Shown here piece by piece: positions 13,583 to 24,756 of a stretch of 64,000 nucleotides of DNA. The stretch is from Gorsachius magnificus. Taxonomy: Eukaryota > Chordata > Aves > Pelecaniformes > Ardeidae. The notes beneath the pieces are model-generated. The model made no database searches. It had not been told where the DNA came from and saw nothing but the letters and a program-made list of their open reading frames with translations. The position numbers were made by a program, and so were the translations under genes. The DNA lies in assembly GCA_034008185.1 (NCBI GenBank), contig CM067084.1:19868885-19932884 (forward strand). Reading direction: 5' to 3'. Position 1 is the first letter of the stretch; every line of letters starts with the position of its first letter.

Positions 13583-14815
13583 CTCCCAGAATTGTAAGCA
13601 ACAAATATATTCATAAGCTGCAGTATTGTTCTTCAATAATTACGCATACTATGCTGGGAAACTGCAATACTATATTTGGAACTCTCATTTTCTAAATCTC
13701 TCTGCTTTTCTTTTCCAGCTGCTCTTTGCAGACACTTAAACCTGTCCTTCTTTTCTATCTCTCCCTCTCTCACAGCATCCCATCAAGGTACCTATCAGCA
13801 AAAGATTATTTTCCCACACTTCACACAGGTCAGATCCCAACATTGTCCCTTTGGTTCCTCCAGCACATTCACGCTCTGTCTGTAATAGTTTATGTGATCT
13901 TGAAAGATTTCCAGTTCTAAGCATAAGTGGGAGTAGTGGAGCTCCTTTTACAATGACATGAAGGTTATGTGGTAATCACATACCAGTCATCTGTCTTCCA
14001 AAGCTCTAATCAGAAAGTGATGCATAAAAGGCCAGCATTTTATGTTCTTTATCAACTGGATCAAACATTTAAGAAAAAGGCATACTCCTTCTGAAGTAAA
14101 GAGGGCATCAGCTCAAATTAACTATGTGCTTAAGGACTCTGATTCATCAGACTTTCCAGTACTTCATTTGTAAGCCAAATTGTAGAGTGTACCTTTGCTC
14201 TGATGTCAGTCTACTAGCATTAGAAAAATTGGGGTGGAAATCTTGAAGTGATTAAATGTCAGTGTAATGAATTTCATATACTGAAAGGCAAAAATGCCAA
14301 GTAGTCTAAGTTTTAATAAGTGCTCCATAACAAGAATGAAGAAAGCTGATGACACAATTTATGCTGCAACCAATTAATTAAAATATGTGATACTGATGTG
14401 AAAAAGAAAACTCTACTAGAACAGCTTGGGTAGGCAAACACTTTTGATTCTGTGACCTGTACAAGTAGAAAAGTACAAAGGAAACCAGGACTGATATAGT
14501 TCTTGTGGTAAATGGCATTTGAACCCTGTGGGCAGCTGAAAGGTCGAAGCGCACAAAGTCTCTGTGCGTGTCTTGCTCATGTATTTTCCCCATCTAAAGT
14601 ATGAAGTGTTTCATCTGGAACTTTGCCTTGACCTACTGTTCAATAGGAATGAACAGTGACATGCACATGCATATTGAAGGCACAGAATAAATCATACACA
14701 TTTTTCTGCTGCTAACTCACTTCTTTACGAGGCAGGCTCTTAGCTACAGTCAGTGACAGAAAAAACATGGGCCATCAACACTTTTCAACAGTCTCTGTTG
14801 TCTGTGCCATTACCC
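13583..14815. other. 1.23-kb spacer between the two inverted-repeat arms
   Basis: Sequence enclosed by the 93-bp arms. It holds only short open frames and no transposase-like motif that I can recognise. If the arms are terminal inverted repeats, this would be the body of a non-autonomous element. If they arose by an inverted duplication, it is simply ancestral sequence. Confidence 0.4.
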
Positions 14816-14908
14816 AAATAAAGTTACTACCCCGGTAGTTTTGCTAGTCTAGGTTTTATCAGAGCTGATGGAAAGCTAACAACAGAAGAACAAGTGTCTT
14901 AATAGAAG
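14816..14908 (-). repeat. Right arm of the 93-bp inverted repeat
   Basis: Reverse complement of 13490-13582: it begins AAATAAAGTTACTAC and ends AAGTGTCTTAATAGAAG. The three differences are one in the GTTAGCT(C/T)TCC segment and two in the inner palindrome, which here reads ACTACCCCGGTAGT. Arm lengths are equal. Confidence 0.85.
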
Positions 14909-14938
14909 CTTTTTTTCCTTTGTTCTTTCATTGTCCTT

Positions 14939-15102
14939 AATTCACTGTCCTATTCATCCTGTTTGGGCACTGTCATTAATTTTATACATAGGCATGGAAT
15001 GATCAGAAAAATTATAGAATGCTGTTCTTCATCTGCTATATAATTTTTCCATTATCTTGTACTTTCTAAATTCACTGTCCTATTCATCCTGTTTGGGCAC
15101 TG
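14939..15102 (+). repeat. 34-bp direct repeat, two copies 130 bp apart
   Basis: A 34-bp unit beginning AATTCACTGTCCTATTCATC and ending TTTGGGCACTG occurs at 14939-14972 and again at 15069-15102, identical by eye. The bases just upstream are loosely similar as well. It lies directly beyond the right arm of the inverted repeat and directly before a (TA)n tract, so this neighbourhood has been rearranged more than once. Confidence 0.85.
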
Positions 15103-15107
15103 AACAT

Positions 15108-15112
<5 letters not shown>

Positions 15113-15148
<36 letters not shown>
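15113..15148. repeat. (TA)n microsatellite
   Basis: About 18 uninterrupted TA units directly following the second copy of the 34-bp direct repeat. Likely length-polymorphic. Confidence 0.95.
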
Positions 15149-15150
<2 letters not shown>

Positions 15151-17568
15151 AATGTCACAGCTCATGCAAATTCAGGGACAAATTTTACCAGTAACTTTCT
15201 CAGTGCGAGATCTTCCCAACCACAAAGCCAATCTTCTTTTCATAGAAATTTTACATCAATATAATTTAACTGAGTACATACTGCAGTTACTCCTCTTTAC
15301 ATTTTGAAAGAGACAGTTAAAGTGAGAGAATCAGCCTCTGCTCATACCCAAATATGAATAAATCCAAACTAGAACAAAAGCAGCACTTAAATAAATTAAA
15401 TCACTATGGCCCATGACCACTTCTCTGCTCAAACATAAATGAAAAAGTTCTAAAGGGATTTGCATTTTTCTTTCCTATGCTTTTTTTTCTTTTTAATCTC
15501 TGTTCTATTTAAGTCCTTTTACAAAGTCACTAGAAGGGCGGGTTTTTCTAAGGCTTTTGCACCATTTTTACTGACAAAGTTGTGCAGACAACGTATTAGG
15601 ATAGATTGAGTGGAATAAAAGTCCCACGTTCTTAACTGTTTATTTGCTATGTGACTGATTCTGCTCAATATTTCATGAAAATGAAAAATGGAATGACTAA
15701 CAACACTATCAGCTGCTCACAGTGTATTAAGCATATACCTCAGTAACTGCTCCTTTAACTGTCTTGTTTCCCCCTCCTTTATTCAATTAGGAGTACGATT
15801 ATCCGACATTTGGTTAATACCTTCCACAAAACAGACACCTCTGTGACTGAAGGCAGGCAAAGGAAAAAGACACCGAAGAACACACAGAAATCTTAAGAGT
15901 GAAAACTCTTCGCTCCTGCTGATCTGCTTGCATGATTTAAGAACAGTTTCCCATCATTGCAAGAGTAATTGATACTATTATACTGCAAATCATGCCTGAC
16001 ATTACTTCCTTTTTTATTATTATAAATTCTCTGCTGATCTCTATGGAGCTGCGAATATATATATATATTTTTTTTTTTTAATGCAGGCCTGTTTTGGAGT
16101 AGTCCAGATATTTGGCAATGATAGTTGCTCCTAGCGACCACAGATCCCCAGGATGGCAGACCATACACTTGCCTGAATTATGGCTGATCTCCAGAGTATT
16201 GCTGGCAGCATTCCAACAAATTAAGCTTTCCTAGTCCCCATCCTTGGTTCACTTTTTCATAAAATCCATCTGGTAAATACCCTATAACCTAATTGAGATT
16301 TCCAACTGTTGTAAATATTTCACTGTAGTAACATGGATCACAATTCATTAGAATGAAAACCATTAGTTACAGAATTTAAAATTAGAGAACCTCATTTTTC
16401 ATTTTTAAAACTGAGCAACACTCAACCTCAAAGCACCTGAAGTACAGCAATTGCATTCAAAATAAGCAGATTGAAACTGAAGTTCCTATGAGCTGCTTTA
16501 CGGCTCTGGAAGTTCTATATTTTGTCTGTAAATATAAAGCCACTAGGTACATCATCTTCTACAGGTCTTATATTAAGGAAACAACTCAACAATTTGGATT
16601 GCAAATGCCTTCCCTTGTAATTCCTTCCCCATTTTTTTTAATTAAACCAACAAACAAGGAAGCAAAAGACCCACTACAATTTACTGAGTTGACATAATCT
16701 ATGTGGAAAAACTAGGAAGAACAGGAGTGAGAAACCAACAACTGAGCTGCATCCTTTTAGTACTTGGCTCAAATATAAAGTTTTCCTCAGGAAAACAAAG
16801 GAAAAATTATCTCTAAATTTCAGATAGTAAGCTAAAATCACACAGGGTACAGGTAGAGTGATTAGTGCAAAAGTACCCAGCAGGTTAGGGAAGGCAACTC
16901 TGTTGAAGGGAAGTATGAAGTAAAACAGGTGTGTACAGAGTTGTGTTTGCACTTTGGGTCACCTTCCTTCACAGAAATTAAAACTAGGCAACAAAACCAT
17001 GGTAGTTACTGCCGATTTACAAATTTCCAATAAATACAGTCCACAACTCATAACGAGTTGTTGAAGCAGAAAAATAGTGTTTTCCAGCTCTGCCTCCCTG
17101 CTTTTTTGCTAACTCCTGTGTTAGGGGACTGCTGACTGAGTACAAAAGGTCAATGATTCTGCAGTCAGCAGTGACTGAGGTGAGAAGCTGGAGTGAAGAA
17201 AAGGGTTTTAGACATCCTTTGTTAATCATCATAAAGTGTTATCCTTGCTCCCTTTTTCATAGCCAGGCTGATACATCTGAGAGAAAAAGGACAAGCTTTC
17301 ATGCACACAGCCATTAGACAAGAGGATTACTTAGGAGTCTTAACATTTGGGTATCAGTGCTTTGCCATGTGAGAAACTGTAAAACAGCAGAGATCTGGTT
17401 CAGCAATAGGCACTGCGCAAGGGTAAAGCACTGCAGCAGGGAAATAAAATTCACAGGAAAAACAACCTGACGTGACCCAGGAGCACACTCAGAACAAGCT
17501 TAAACAAGCTGATATTTAAGCACATTGGCAAAAGCTTCTGTTTTAATATTGATGTGCCCTTGACCTGG
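15149..17568. other. Non-coding stretch, nothing recognised
   Basis: AT-rich sequence with no recognisable gene or repeat family. A short (TA)n plus T-run lies at about 16055-16080. Confidence 0.5.
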
Positions 17569-17620
17569 AGCATCAGCACGCTCAAAATGTAGTCAGCATG
17601 CTCAAAATGTAGTCAGCATG
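17569..17620 (+). repeat. 20-bp tandem repeat, about 2.6 copies
   Basis: The unit CTCAAAATGTAGTCAGCATG occurs twice in perfect tandem at 17581-17620. It is preceded by a partial, diverged unit (ATCAGCACG). It is a simple local duplication with no evident function. Confidence 0.9.
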
Positions 17621-20600
17621 ACTCCACGTTTGAGATTTTAACAGTTTAAATACAATTTGAGCAAGAGGTTATTCGGCTGAGGATAAAACACTGACTATGA
17701 ACACAAAGTCAGGCCACAGAACTCCACAATGCCAAAATCTGTTTTACCAGCTTCAGCATTTCTGTTTCTTACCATAGCAGTCACCCTCCATCCAGCTCCA
17801 AAAGAACCCTGGAGATTTATCTTTCCTGGGAGCTATGTAGCCAAGTAGCACACTCTGTTTCTTGAATTAAAAAGGGCAAAGGACGCTGCACCATCGATGT
17901 GCACTGGCACCCCTGCCTGCCTCTCTGACCCGAGGTATCAAGCATTTCTTCTCTTCTACTGTGTTTAGAAGAGCGGGTTTTTCCCCACTTCATGGTAGCT
18001 CTCTTTGCTTCAAGTTGTCTCCATGCCTTTTTTACCATGTGCTGATCTCCCTTCTGCATTAGTCCTTAGCTGCCGATGTGAAAAGGCATGTCCTGCTGCT
18101 GTTTGTCCCTGTTACCGTCGCCTCCTCTAAGGCCACAGTCACAGCCTGAGCCAAGGTATCAAAGACCTACTATTTAAAAAGTGTACACGAACCCAGCTAA
18201 TTTTACTTGGAACAGGTACCCAAGTACTCATACTAACTGTTCAACCAGCAGCACAGAATAATCTCTGACAGACAGGCACGTTCATCCAAATAATTCCTTC
18301 TCCTGGCAGAGCTGACACGTTCAATCATTTGTCCCAGAACACAAATTAACTCCTCCAGTAGATCACAATACAGAACTGAGCCGATAAAGAGAGATACACA
18401 TGCGTCTGATAAAAATGTGATTATTATCTGTTTCCTCTGCAGTACCATGACTTCTTGCATTCTGCGCAGTCACATCCCAAGGTCAGTAATTCAGCACTTC
18501 TGGAGCAGCACTGAGAAAGGAATCCAGCTATTTAGTTTTCATTCTGCTATTCTTACCCACTGTTAGTATTTTTTCTTTTTTGTGAGGGTCTATTTACAGA
18601 GAGGGAGGCTATGCATGCTCAGTGAGAGGTAAAATCCAGCCTTCCAGCTAGTTTTACACAATACTGTATTCAAACAGTGTCAGATCAGCTGGAAAACCAA
18701 ACAAATACAAAACAAATGTTATTGAATGCATTACCATCTGTTGAATGTGTTTAAATACTATTCAGACAGATGTAATGATTGCTTATGCATGGAAAGAGAA
18801 GAGGGAGAAGAGCAGGTGAATTGAGAGACGGATTTGAGATAAACAAACCTTGAACTTTTTCCTTAAGAGTCTGCTGACACTAAGTGACCTGGGATTTCAG
18901 CAGCAGAGGAAAAAGGTAGGTCTTCTCTGCAACAACTACGTATCAGCAATGATTTGTTTCAGACGAGGAGGTAAATTTCCTATTCCTAAAGGCACCTTGA
19001 GGTTTCAGTCATCATTTCCTTGTTTCCTGGGCAGAAGGGGAGGAGAAAAGGTGTCAGGATTGTGTGGCTGAGGTGAAGTCCTTCAGCTGGCTGAGAAGGG
19101 GCTGCACAGGGCAGGACCACGCAGCAGCCAAGCCCAGGGCAGCTCCCTTTTGCAACTGTGGTAGTGTCAGTTGTAGGCAAAACCACAACCACAGCCTGAC
19201 ACGACCACCAGCCTCCTAGAGGCCTTGGCATAGGTTATCAGATACCAACTGCATGGGAATTTCTGTCAAGGGTTGTGGAGTGGTGTTTACTGCTGCTGTG
19301 GCTTCAGGCAAATTAATTTGGTGCCTCTGTTTTGATCAGCTGCACTGATCAAAGGGTTTAAACATTCATGTGCTGAACTTAGCTGCTCATCAGTCCTCCT
19401 GTGTTCTCACTAACCAAGCATTCCACAATGGTTCAGTCCATTCAGTCCATGTCCACTGCTTTTTCCAGAAAATGGATTTCTAATACCTGAAATTCTGGGC
19501 AAGTTCCATTCCCATGGAGGAAATCAAAATCCCCAAGGTGATAAAACTGCCTTTTCCTTCTTCCAACTAAGGCAGAAGGTGTTACCATCAGCACAATTTC
19601 TGTGTAGCACAGTTAGATGATGGGTAGCTTGGTGATGTTTCCATATGTGTTGACATGCTTCTCTACCCTGCATGGTTCTTCGCAGACTGCGCTCTTTAGG
19701 CAAAAGACATTTCATGTCAAAGCCTCATTTCTCTCAGGACAAGTTATAGTTTGTTAGCTCCTCTGACTTGTTTCTCACTATACTGATGCTGATAAGTCCC
19801 TGTCAGATTAATTCCTTCCTTCCTTTCCCCTTTTCCTTCCCCCCCCCGTCAGAATGTCTTTCATAAATACAATCAAATAATTTTCAGGGCTGAATCAATA
19901 CCTAAACTAGATGTATTTTCCTCCAGAGAACTGGAATAAATAGTTATTTACACTTCAGCTCTCTAATGGGCTGTTTTAACGAACGACTTCTTATTTTAGT
20001 GTTGTGTTGAACATGAGACTCAGACAGCTTCATGGTTGCGACAGCAGTTTTTTCAAAGCAAATTTGGATCACTAATTTATTCTGGAATTGGAAAAATCAC
20101 CATACCATGCAGAACTCAGCTGGAGTATCACTTATTTCAATTCAGTTTTATTAAGCAAAAATGAAATATCAATTCATTCTCAGATTGCTTTTCATATCTA
20201 AGCTGTAAGTAAGCAAATAAATGAACATTAATTGATTTTTTTTTTTTTTTTTTTAACATGTAGTCAGCTAGCTTACCTCATTCTAATAGCACATTCATTC
20301 ACATCAATAACAAACTCACACGGATTTTTAGAATCCTTTTTCATTCATGCTTTTCCCAGGACATCCCAGGACATGTACAAGACAAGGTTTGAAAATCCCA
20401 GCCCAGGGATCATCACAAAGGTCAATGGGATTTTTGTCATTAATATTTAATCTGATCCTTTTTTTAAAAAACAGGGAAAGTTTAATTCTTATCTGTACCA
20501 AAGGTATTAATGCTACAACTAAGACCAACTCCATGACATTGGGATTGTCTGAAAATTGAGGTTTCTTCATAGATTCTCTGATATAGTGCTTGAAGGACTA

Positions 20601-20719
20601 ATCCTCTTGCCCTCCTGTCCTTTGGCTAAACTGAACACTACAAACATTCTTATTCTAAAATTGCTTATTATGCTGTTCCCTCTGCTTTCACCATCAGGCT
20701 GCAAAAAAGCATTGACCAG
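17621..20719. other. Non-coding stretch, nothing recognised
   Basis: No recognisable gene. There is a run of T at about 20237-20254 and a short C-run at about 19840-19848. Several short open frames around 18.9-19.2 kb lie in a slightly GC-richer patch but show no known motif. Confidence 0.5.
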
Positions 20720-21121
20720 CTAAAGGATCTGGCTTTTGCTTAGCTTCATTTCCTTTTCTCTGCTGAAGATACATGCATACAAACTTTTTGTGCCTTCTTG
20801 AATTGATATGTAACCAAACATGCAATGAGTTATGTTTGGAAAGCTAATGTAGGGCAACACTTGAATTTCCTTAGGTGTTAAGCTTGTTGCTCCCATGAAA
20901 AATAATGTAAAATTCTCAAATACATCTACAAAAGAGAATCTGGCAGTAACTTTTACAAAATCCTTGAAGGAAACTTGCTGAACACCCAAATAAAAGCTTG
21001 CTAAAATGTTTTGGCTATCTAAAATTCTGTCAGAGCACCATAACATTGAGTGAGATGAAAAGGGACACCAAAGGGACAAATAATTCCCGTTTCTGGTGAA
21101 AGCTACAATTGCTGTCACCAA
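20720..21121 (-). other. Unassigned 133-codon open frame
   Basis: A minus-strand frame open for about 400 bp in AT-rich sequence, which is longer than most chance frames nearby. The peptide has an aromatic-rich middle (for example FVDVFENFTLFFMGATSLTP) and a lysine-rich end. The first in-frame ATG lies about 31 codons in; the frame's outer start is a TTG. I recognise no family, and no adjacent splice sites stand out. It may be chance or a decayed element. Confidence 0.15.
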
Positions 21122-21460
21122 AAAAAGGGATCACAATTCCACAATGAGAGCTGAAATTTTTATCTGGTTGATAGAAAAAACCTGATGGGAAGTATTCTGT
21201 AGTTGAAAGGAGGAAATGGTATGAGGGAAAGATGTACAGTGGGCAGAAAAAGGTATTGATATTCTTCTATCCTGTAATATATATATCATACAATCATTTA
21301 AAGATTTATTTTAATCCCCTACAGATTCCATTGAGCTAGCAGAAGTGTATCCTCAGTTTGAGCTCCAAGAAAAATCAAAGTTTTTTTAAGGAGCTTTCAG
21401 ACTCACTTTTACATCCAAGATTTTTCTTCTTGCATGGATCATCCAGAGCAGAGATAACCG

Positions 21461-21781
21461 GTGCTTGTAAAATTGGATTGCTTATCAGAAGACCACTCAA
21501 ACAGATTTCACATCATTTTGGAATGGATTGACTTACTTGCAGACCTTGTAAATACATATCAGCTTGAAAATGCTATTTTTGCTTGGCTAAGTTCACTCAG
21601 GTTACATGCACATGGTTACACAGAAATGAAGCTTTATACTAGTCTCCCGATTTCTGGAATCAGACTTTACTTTTTTTGCTCCCACTGGAAAGATTCCAAA
21701 CTAAATATCCATTCTCTCTGCAATGCTTATTCAAAATGTGATGACTGTTGCTTTGCAAACTATCCCACTGGAACCCTGTAG
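21461..21781 (+). other. Unassigned 106-codon open frame
   Basis: A plus-strand frame with a hydrophobic or helical-looking stretch (LEWIDLLADLVNTYQLENAI) and several cysteines near its end. It has no recognisable domain. It is flanked by T-rich sequence upstream and by an old CR1 fragment about 110 bp downstream. It may be chance. Confidence 0.15.
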
Positions 21782-21890
21782 GACATCTGGCATTCAGGTG
21801 GCTCTGTAAGGATACTCATTACTGCAATCTAAATTTAAAATCACCTGGCATTACCACTTTGCTACAAATTTCCCAATTCAGCAGTACCAT

Positions 21891-22230
21891 ATAATTATAG
21901 AATAATTTAAGCTGGCTCTTTGGAGGTCATGTAATCCAACCTACAAACACACAGACACACGATCAAAGAAGGGCCAAGCTGAGTTCAGAATATCTCCAAG
22001 GACAGAAATTCCACCACATCTCAGGACAACTTGTTTCAGAGTTTGACCACCTTCATTTCCTTACTTCTAAATAAGAATTTCTGTGCTGAAATTTTTGTCC
22101 CTTAGTTCTCAACATTTCACTGCTCACCTCAGAGAAGAGTCTGGTTTTCTCTTCACTATAAACCCCCATTAGGCACTTGAAGACAGAAATCAGATCATAT
22201 CCTTTGCCTACTCTTCTCCAGGTTGAACAA
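21891..22230 (-). mobile_element. Old CR1 LINE 3'-end fragment
   Basis: Read on the plus strand it begins ATTATAGAATAATTTAAGCTG and continues through GGAGGTCATGTAATCCAACCT. This is the diverged antisense form of the CR1 3' end. It runs on through sequence matching the end of the CR1 ORF2 and 3' region (for example ACAACTTGTTTCAG...TTTGACCACCTTCA) and stops near CTCCAGGTTGAACAA. It is 5'-truncated, as most CR1 copies are, and clearly older than the copy at 24.8-26.3 kb. Confidence 0.8.
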
Positions 22231-22599
22231 ATACATTATGTGATTTGAAAGTAGACATCATTGAACAATAGCAAGCAGATACCCATGATGCTCATATGGC
22301 TTACTACAAACACATGGTTTGGTATCAGCTCACTAAATTACTAAATGTGGAACATTTGTACGAGCTCTGCAGTTTATTTGGCCTCCTTTAGTCTGAAGTA
22401 AGCAGTGCAATTTACCTCAGCTGATTTTGACTTCCTTAATTTTGAAAGGAATGTATGCTGCTGGTGGTGAGAGCCACTGAGGGTGGTCACCTTCCACTTG
22501 CATTAAAGAGTGTGTCTCAGTTCATCCTCTAGTCTAACAGGTATACTGAATCACCCAATCAATAAAATACTCACAGAACACCACTAACTTGTAGTGAAG

Positions 22600-23183
22600 T
22601 GTCATGGTTTAACCCCAGCCACTTGTTCACTCCCCCCACCCCCCGCAATGGGAAGGGGGAGAGAATCAGAAGAGTAAAAGTGAGAAAACTCATGGGTTGA
22701 GATAAAGACAGTTTAACAGGCAAAGCAGAAGCCACACACACAAGTAAAGCAAAACAAGGAATTCATTCACCACTTCCCATCGGCAGGCAGGTGTTCAGAC
22801 ATCTCCAGGAAAGCAGGGATCCATCACACATAGCAGTTCCTTGGGAAGACAAACACCATCACGCCAAACATCCCCCTCTTTCTTCTTCTTCCCCCAGCTT
22901 TTTATATGCTGAGCATGGCATCATATGGTCTGGAATATCCCTTTGGTCAGTTTGGGTCAGCTGTCCTGGCTGTGTCCCCTCACAGCTTCTTGTGCACCCC
23001 CAGTCTCCTCGCTGGTGGGGTGGGGTGAGGAGCAGAAAAGGCCTTGACTCTGTGTAAGCACTGCTCAGCAATAACTAAACCATCCCTGTGTTAGCAACAT
23101 TATTCTCATCCTCCATCAAAAACCATAGCACCATACTAACTACTATGAAGAAACTGAACTCTATCCCAGCCAAAACCAGGTCA
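22600..23183 (-). mobile_element. Solo LTR of a bird endogenous retrovirus (copy 1)
   Basis: The plus strand begins TGTCATGGTTTAACCCCAGCC and ends CCCAGCCAAAACCAGGTCA, the TG...CA ends of the family. The transcription sense is minus: the TATA-like element TATAAAAA lies at about 22898-22905 on that strand. No internal retroviral genes flank it, so it is a solo LTR left by recombination between the two LTRs of a provirus. The flanking pentamers (TGAAG before, ACAGT after) do not match. Positions 22655-23099 appear identical to the reverse complement of 32597-33041. Open frames inside it on either strand are not genes. The 5-bp duplication seen at sister copies suggests an ERVL-type element, which is an inference. 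Confidence 0.85.
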
Positions 23184-24756
23184 ACAGTGTTGGAAAATAT
23201 TGATACCCCTAGAAGACAATATAGTGAAATTTCGCCTGTACACATAAATAGCTTGAATTGACATTTTTAAAAGAGAATTATACATAAGAGGGCAAAAGAA
23301 ACATATATGGGGGAAAAAATACACGATACCCAATTAGAAAAGGCATTTTGCTAGTGTTTCCCTTTAAACAATGTGCCGCATCTTAGTTTTCTTGTGGTTG
23401 TCATGGTTGTCACTTCCTTCTATGCAAGAAGTGTGAGTCTAGTGAAATAATCTATTATTTGGGTACCAGAAATGTTTCTTTTCAATACATCACAGAAAAA
23501 ACTACTGAAGGAGAACGAAAACTGTCTGAATGAAGGAAGAAAAGATAGCAGTTTGCTTACACGCTTTTCATCTGCCAGTAATGTTTTTAGTCAAGTCACT
23601 TTGGACTTAGTTCTAGTTAAATTAGTTCTATTCATCAGGCTGAATGGAAGTGCTTAATACTGATGTTTGGCTATACTGTACTATAAAAAAGGATTTTTAC
23701 CAATCCCAAAGAAACATTATGAGGACCGAGGCTATGGATCTGAATGCATAATTTTGGCATTGCATGCATCTTGCAAGCTGGTTCGCAAATCACTGTAGGA
23801 ACCCAAATTCTGCATAAGTAAGACTCTCCCTCCCCCTGACTTCCACATCTTCCACTGTTAGACAGAGGATAAGTATCACCACATGGGTTATAGCTTTCTG
23901 AAGACATACTCAAAGAAAGTATAATCATTAAAGAAAACACTATTTTGCTGCTTTTAATTACAAAGTGATGCAAAAATGGCAACGTGTATTTAGCACACGT
24001 TTGGCTAAAGGAGGGCTTCATGCAGTTTCTCCTGACCCTATAATGTGGTGTCTATCTGCTACACATCTTTCTGCCTAGAATATAAGACAGGGTTCTTGCA
24101 GGGACATCAAAAATTGTATGAAATATTAGAGCTATATGTTCTAAAATATATTTAATTAGGGGAAAACACCCTGAATGAGTCTGAGACTCCGACTCTTTTT
24201 GAGGGAAGAGGTAAGGATAGAGACTGCGAGGGAGTTGGTACTTAGTAGCCTAATTAAAACATCGGAATCTGATCAAAATTTTAATACAAAATGCCAGTTT
24301 AAAGAATACACTGCTCTGAGATCCTACCTTCCCTTGTGAATCTTAGCTCCTGCAGTAGGACCTATAGCAGACTGACTACCACAAAGGGCACAAATAAATA
24401 ATTATTTTATTAGATTTACCCTACTGAATAGTCATTTCGATTTCACAGAGTATCCACGTATTTGTATAGGCAAAAAGAGATAGTGAGTTAACATGCCTTT
24501 AGTAGACAAAATAAAGCATTTTCTCCCTCTCTCGAGCTCAATGAGGAACATTAGAATAAGAGCAGTTTCAGCCTGTTACATATGTTTATATTTATATCAC
24601 AAATTGTAGGATACATTGTTCTGAAAAAAGGTTCTTAAAAAACTCCCACAAATCTGCTTTTTATACCTTATCTACAAAGCTATTTTTTATTTCAATTATT
24701 TAACTATACTAACAGAGCAGATTCTTTTTGGTTATACTACACATTCACTCAGTTTT
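23184..24756. other. Non-coding stretch, nothing recognised
   Basis: AT-rich sequence between an LTR and a CR1. A 116-codon minus-strand frame at 23671-24021 contains no recognisable domain. Confidence 0.5.

Noticed and set aside
22791..23071. 88- and 70-codon open frames, repeated identically at 32625-32905
   Set aside because: They lie inside the two solo LTRs on opposite strands. Their identity reflects the shared 445-bp LTR core, not a protein family.
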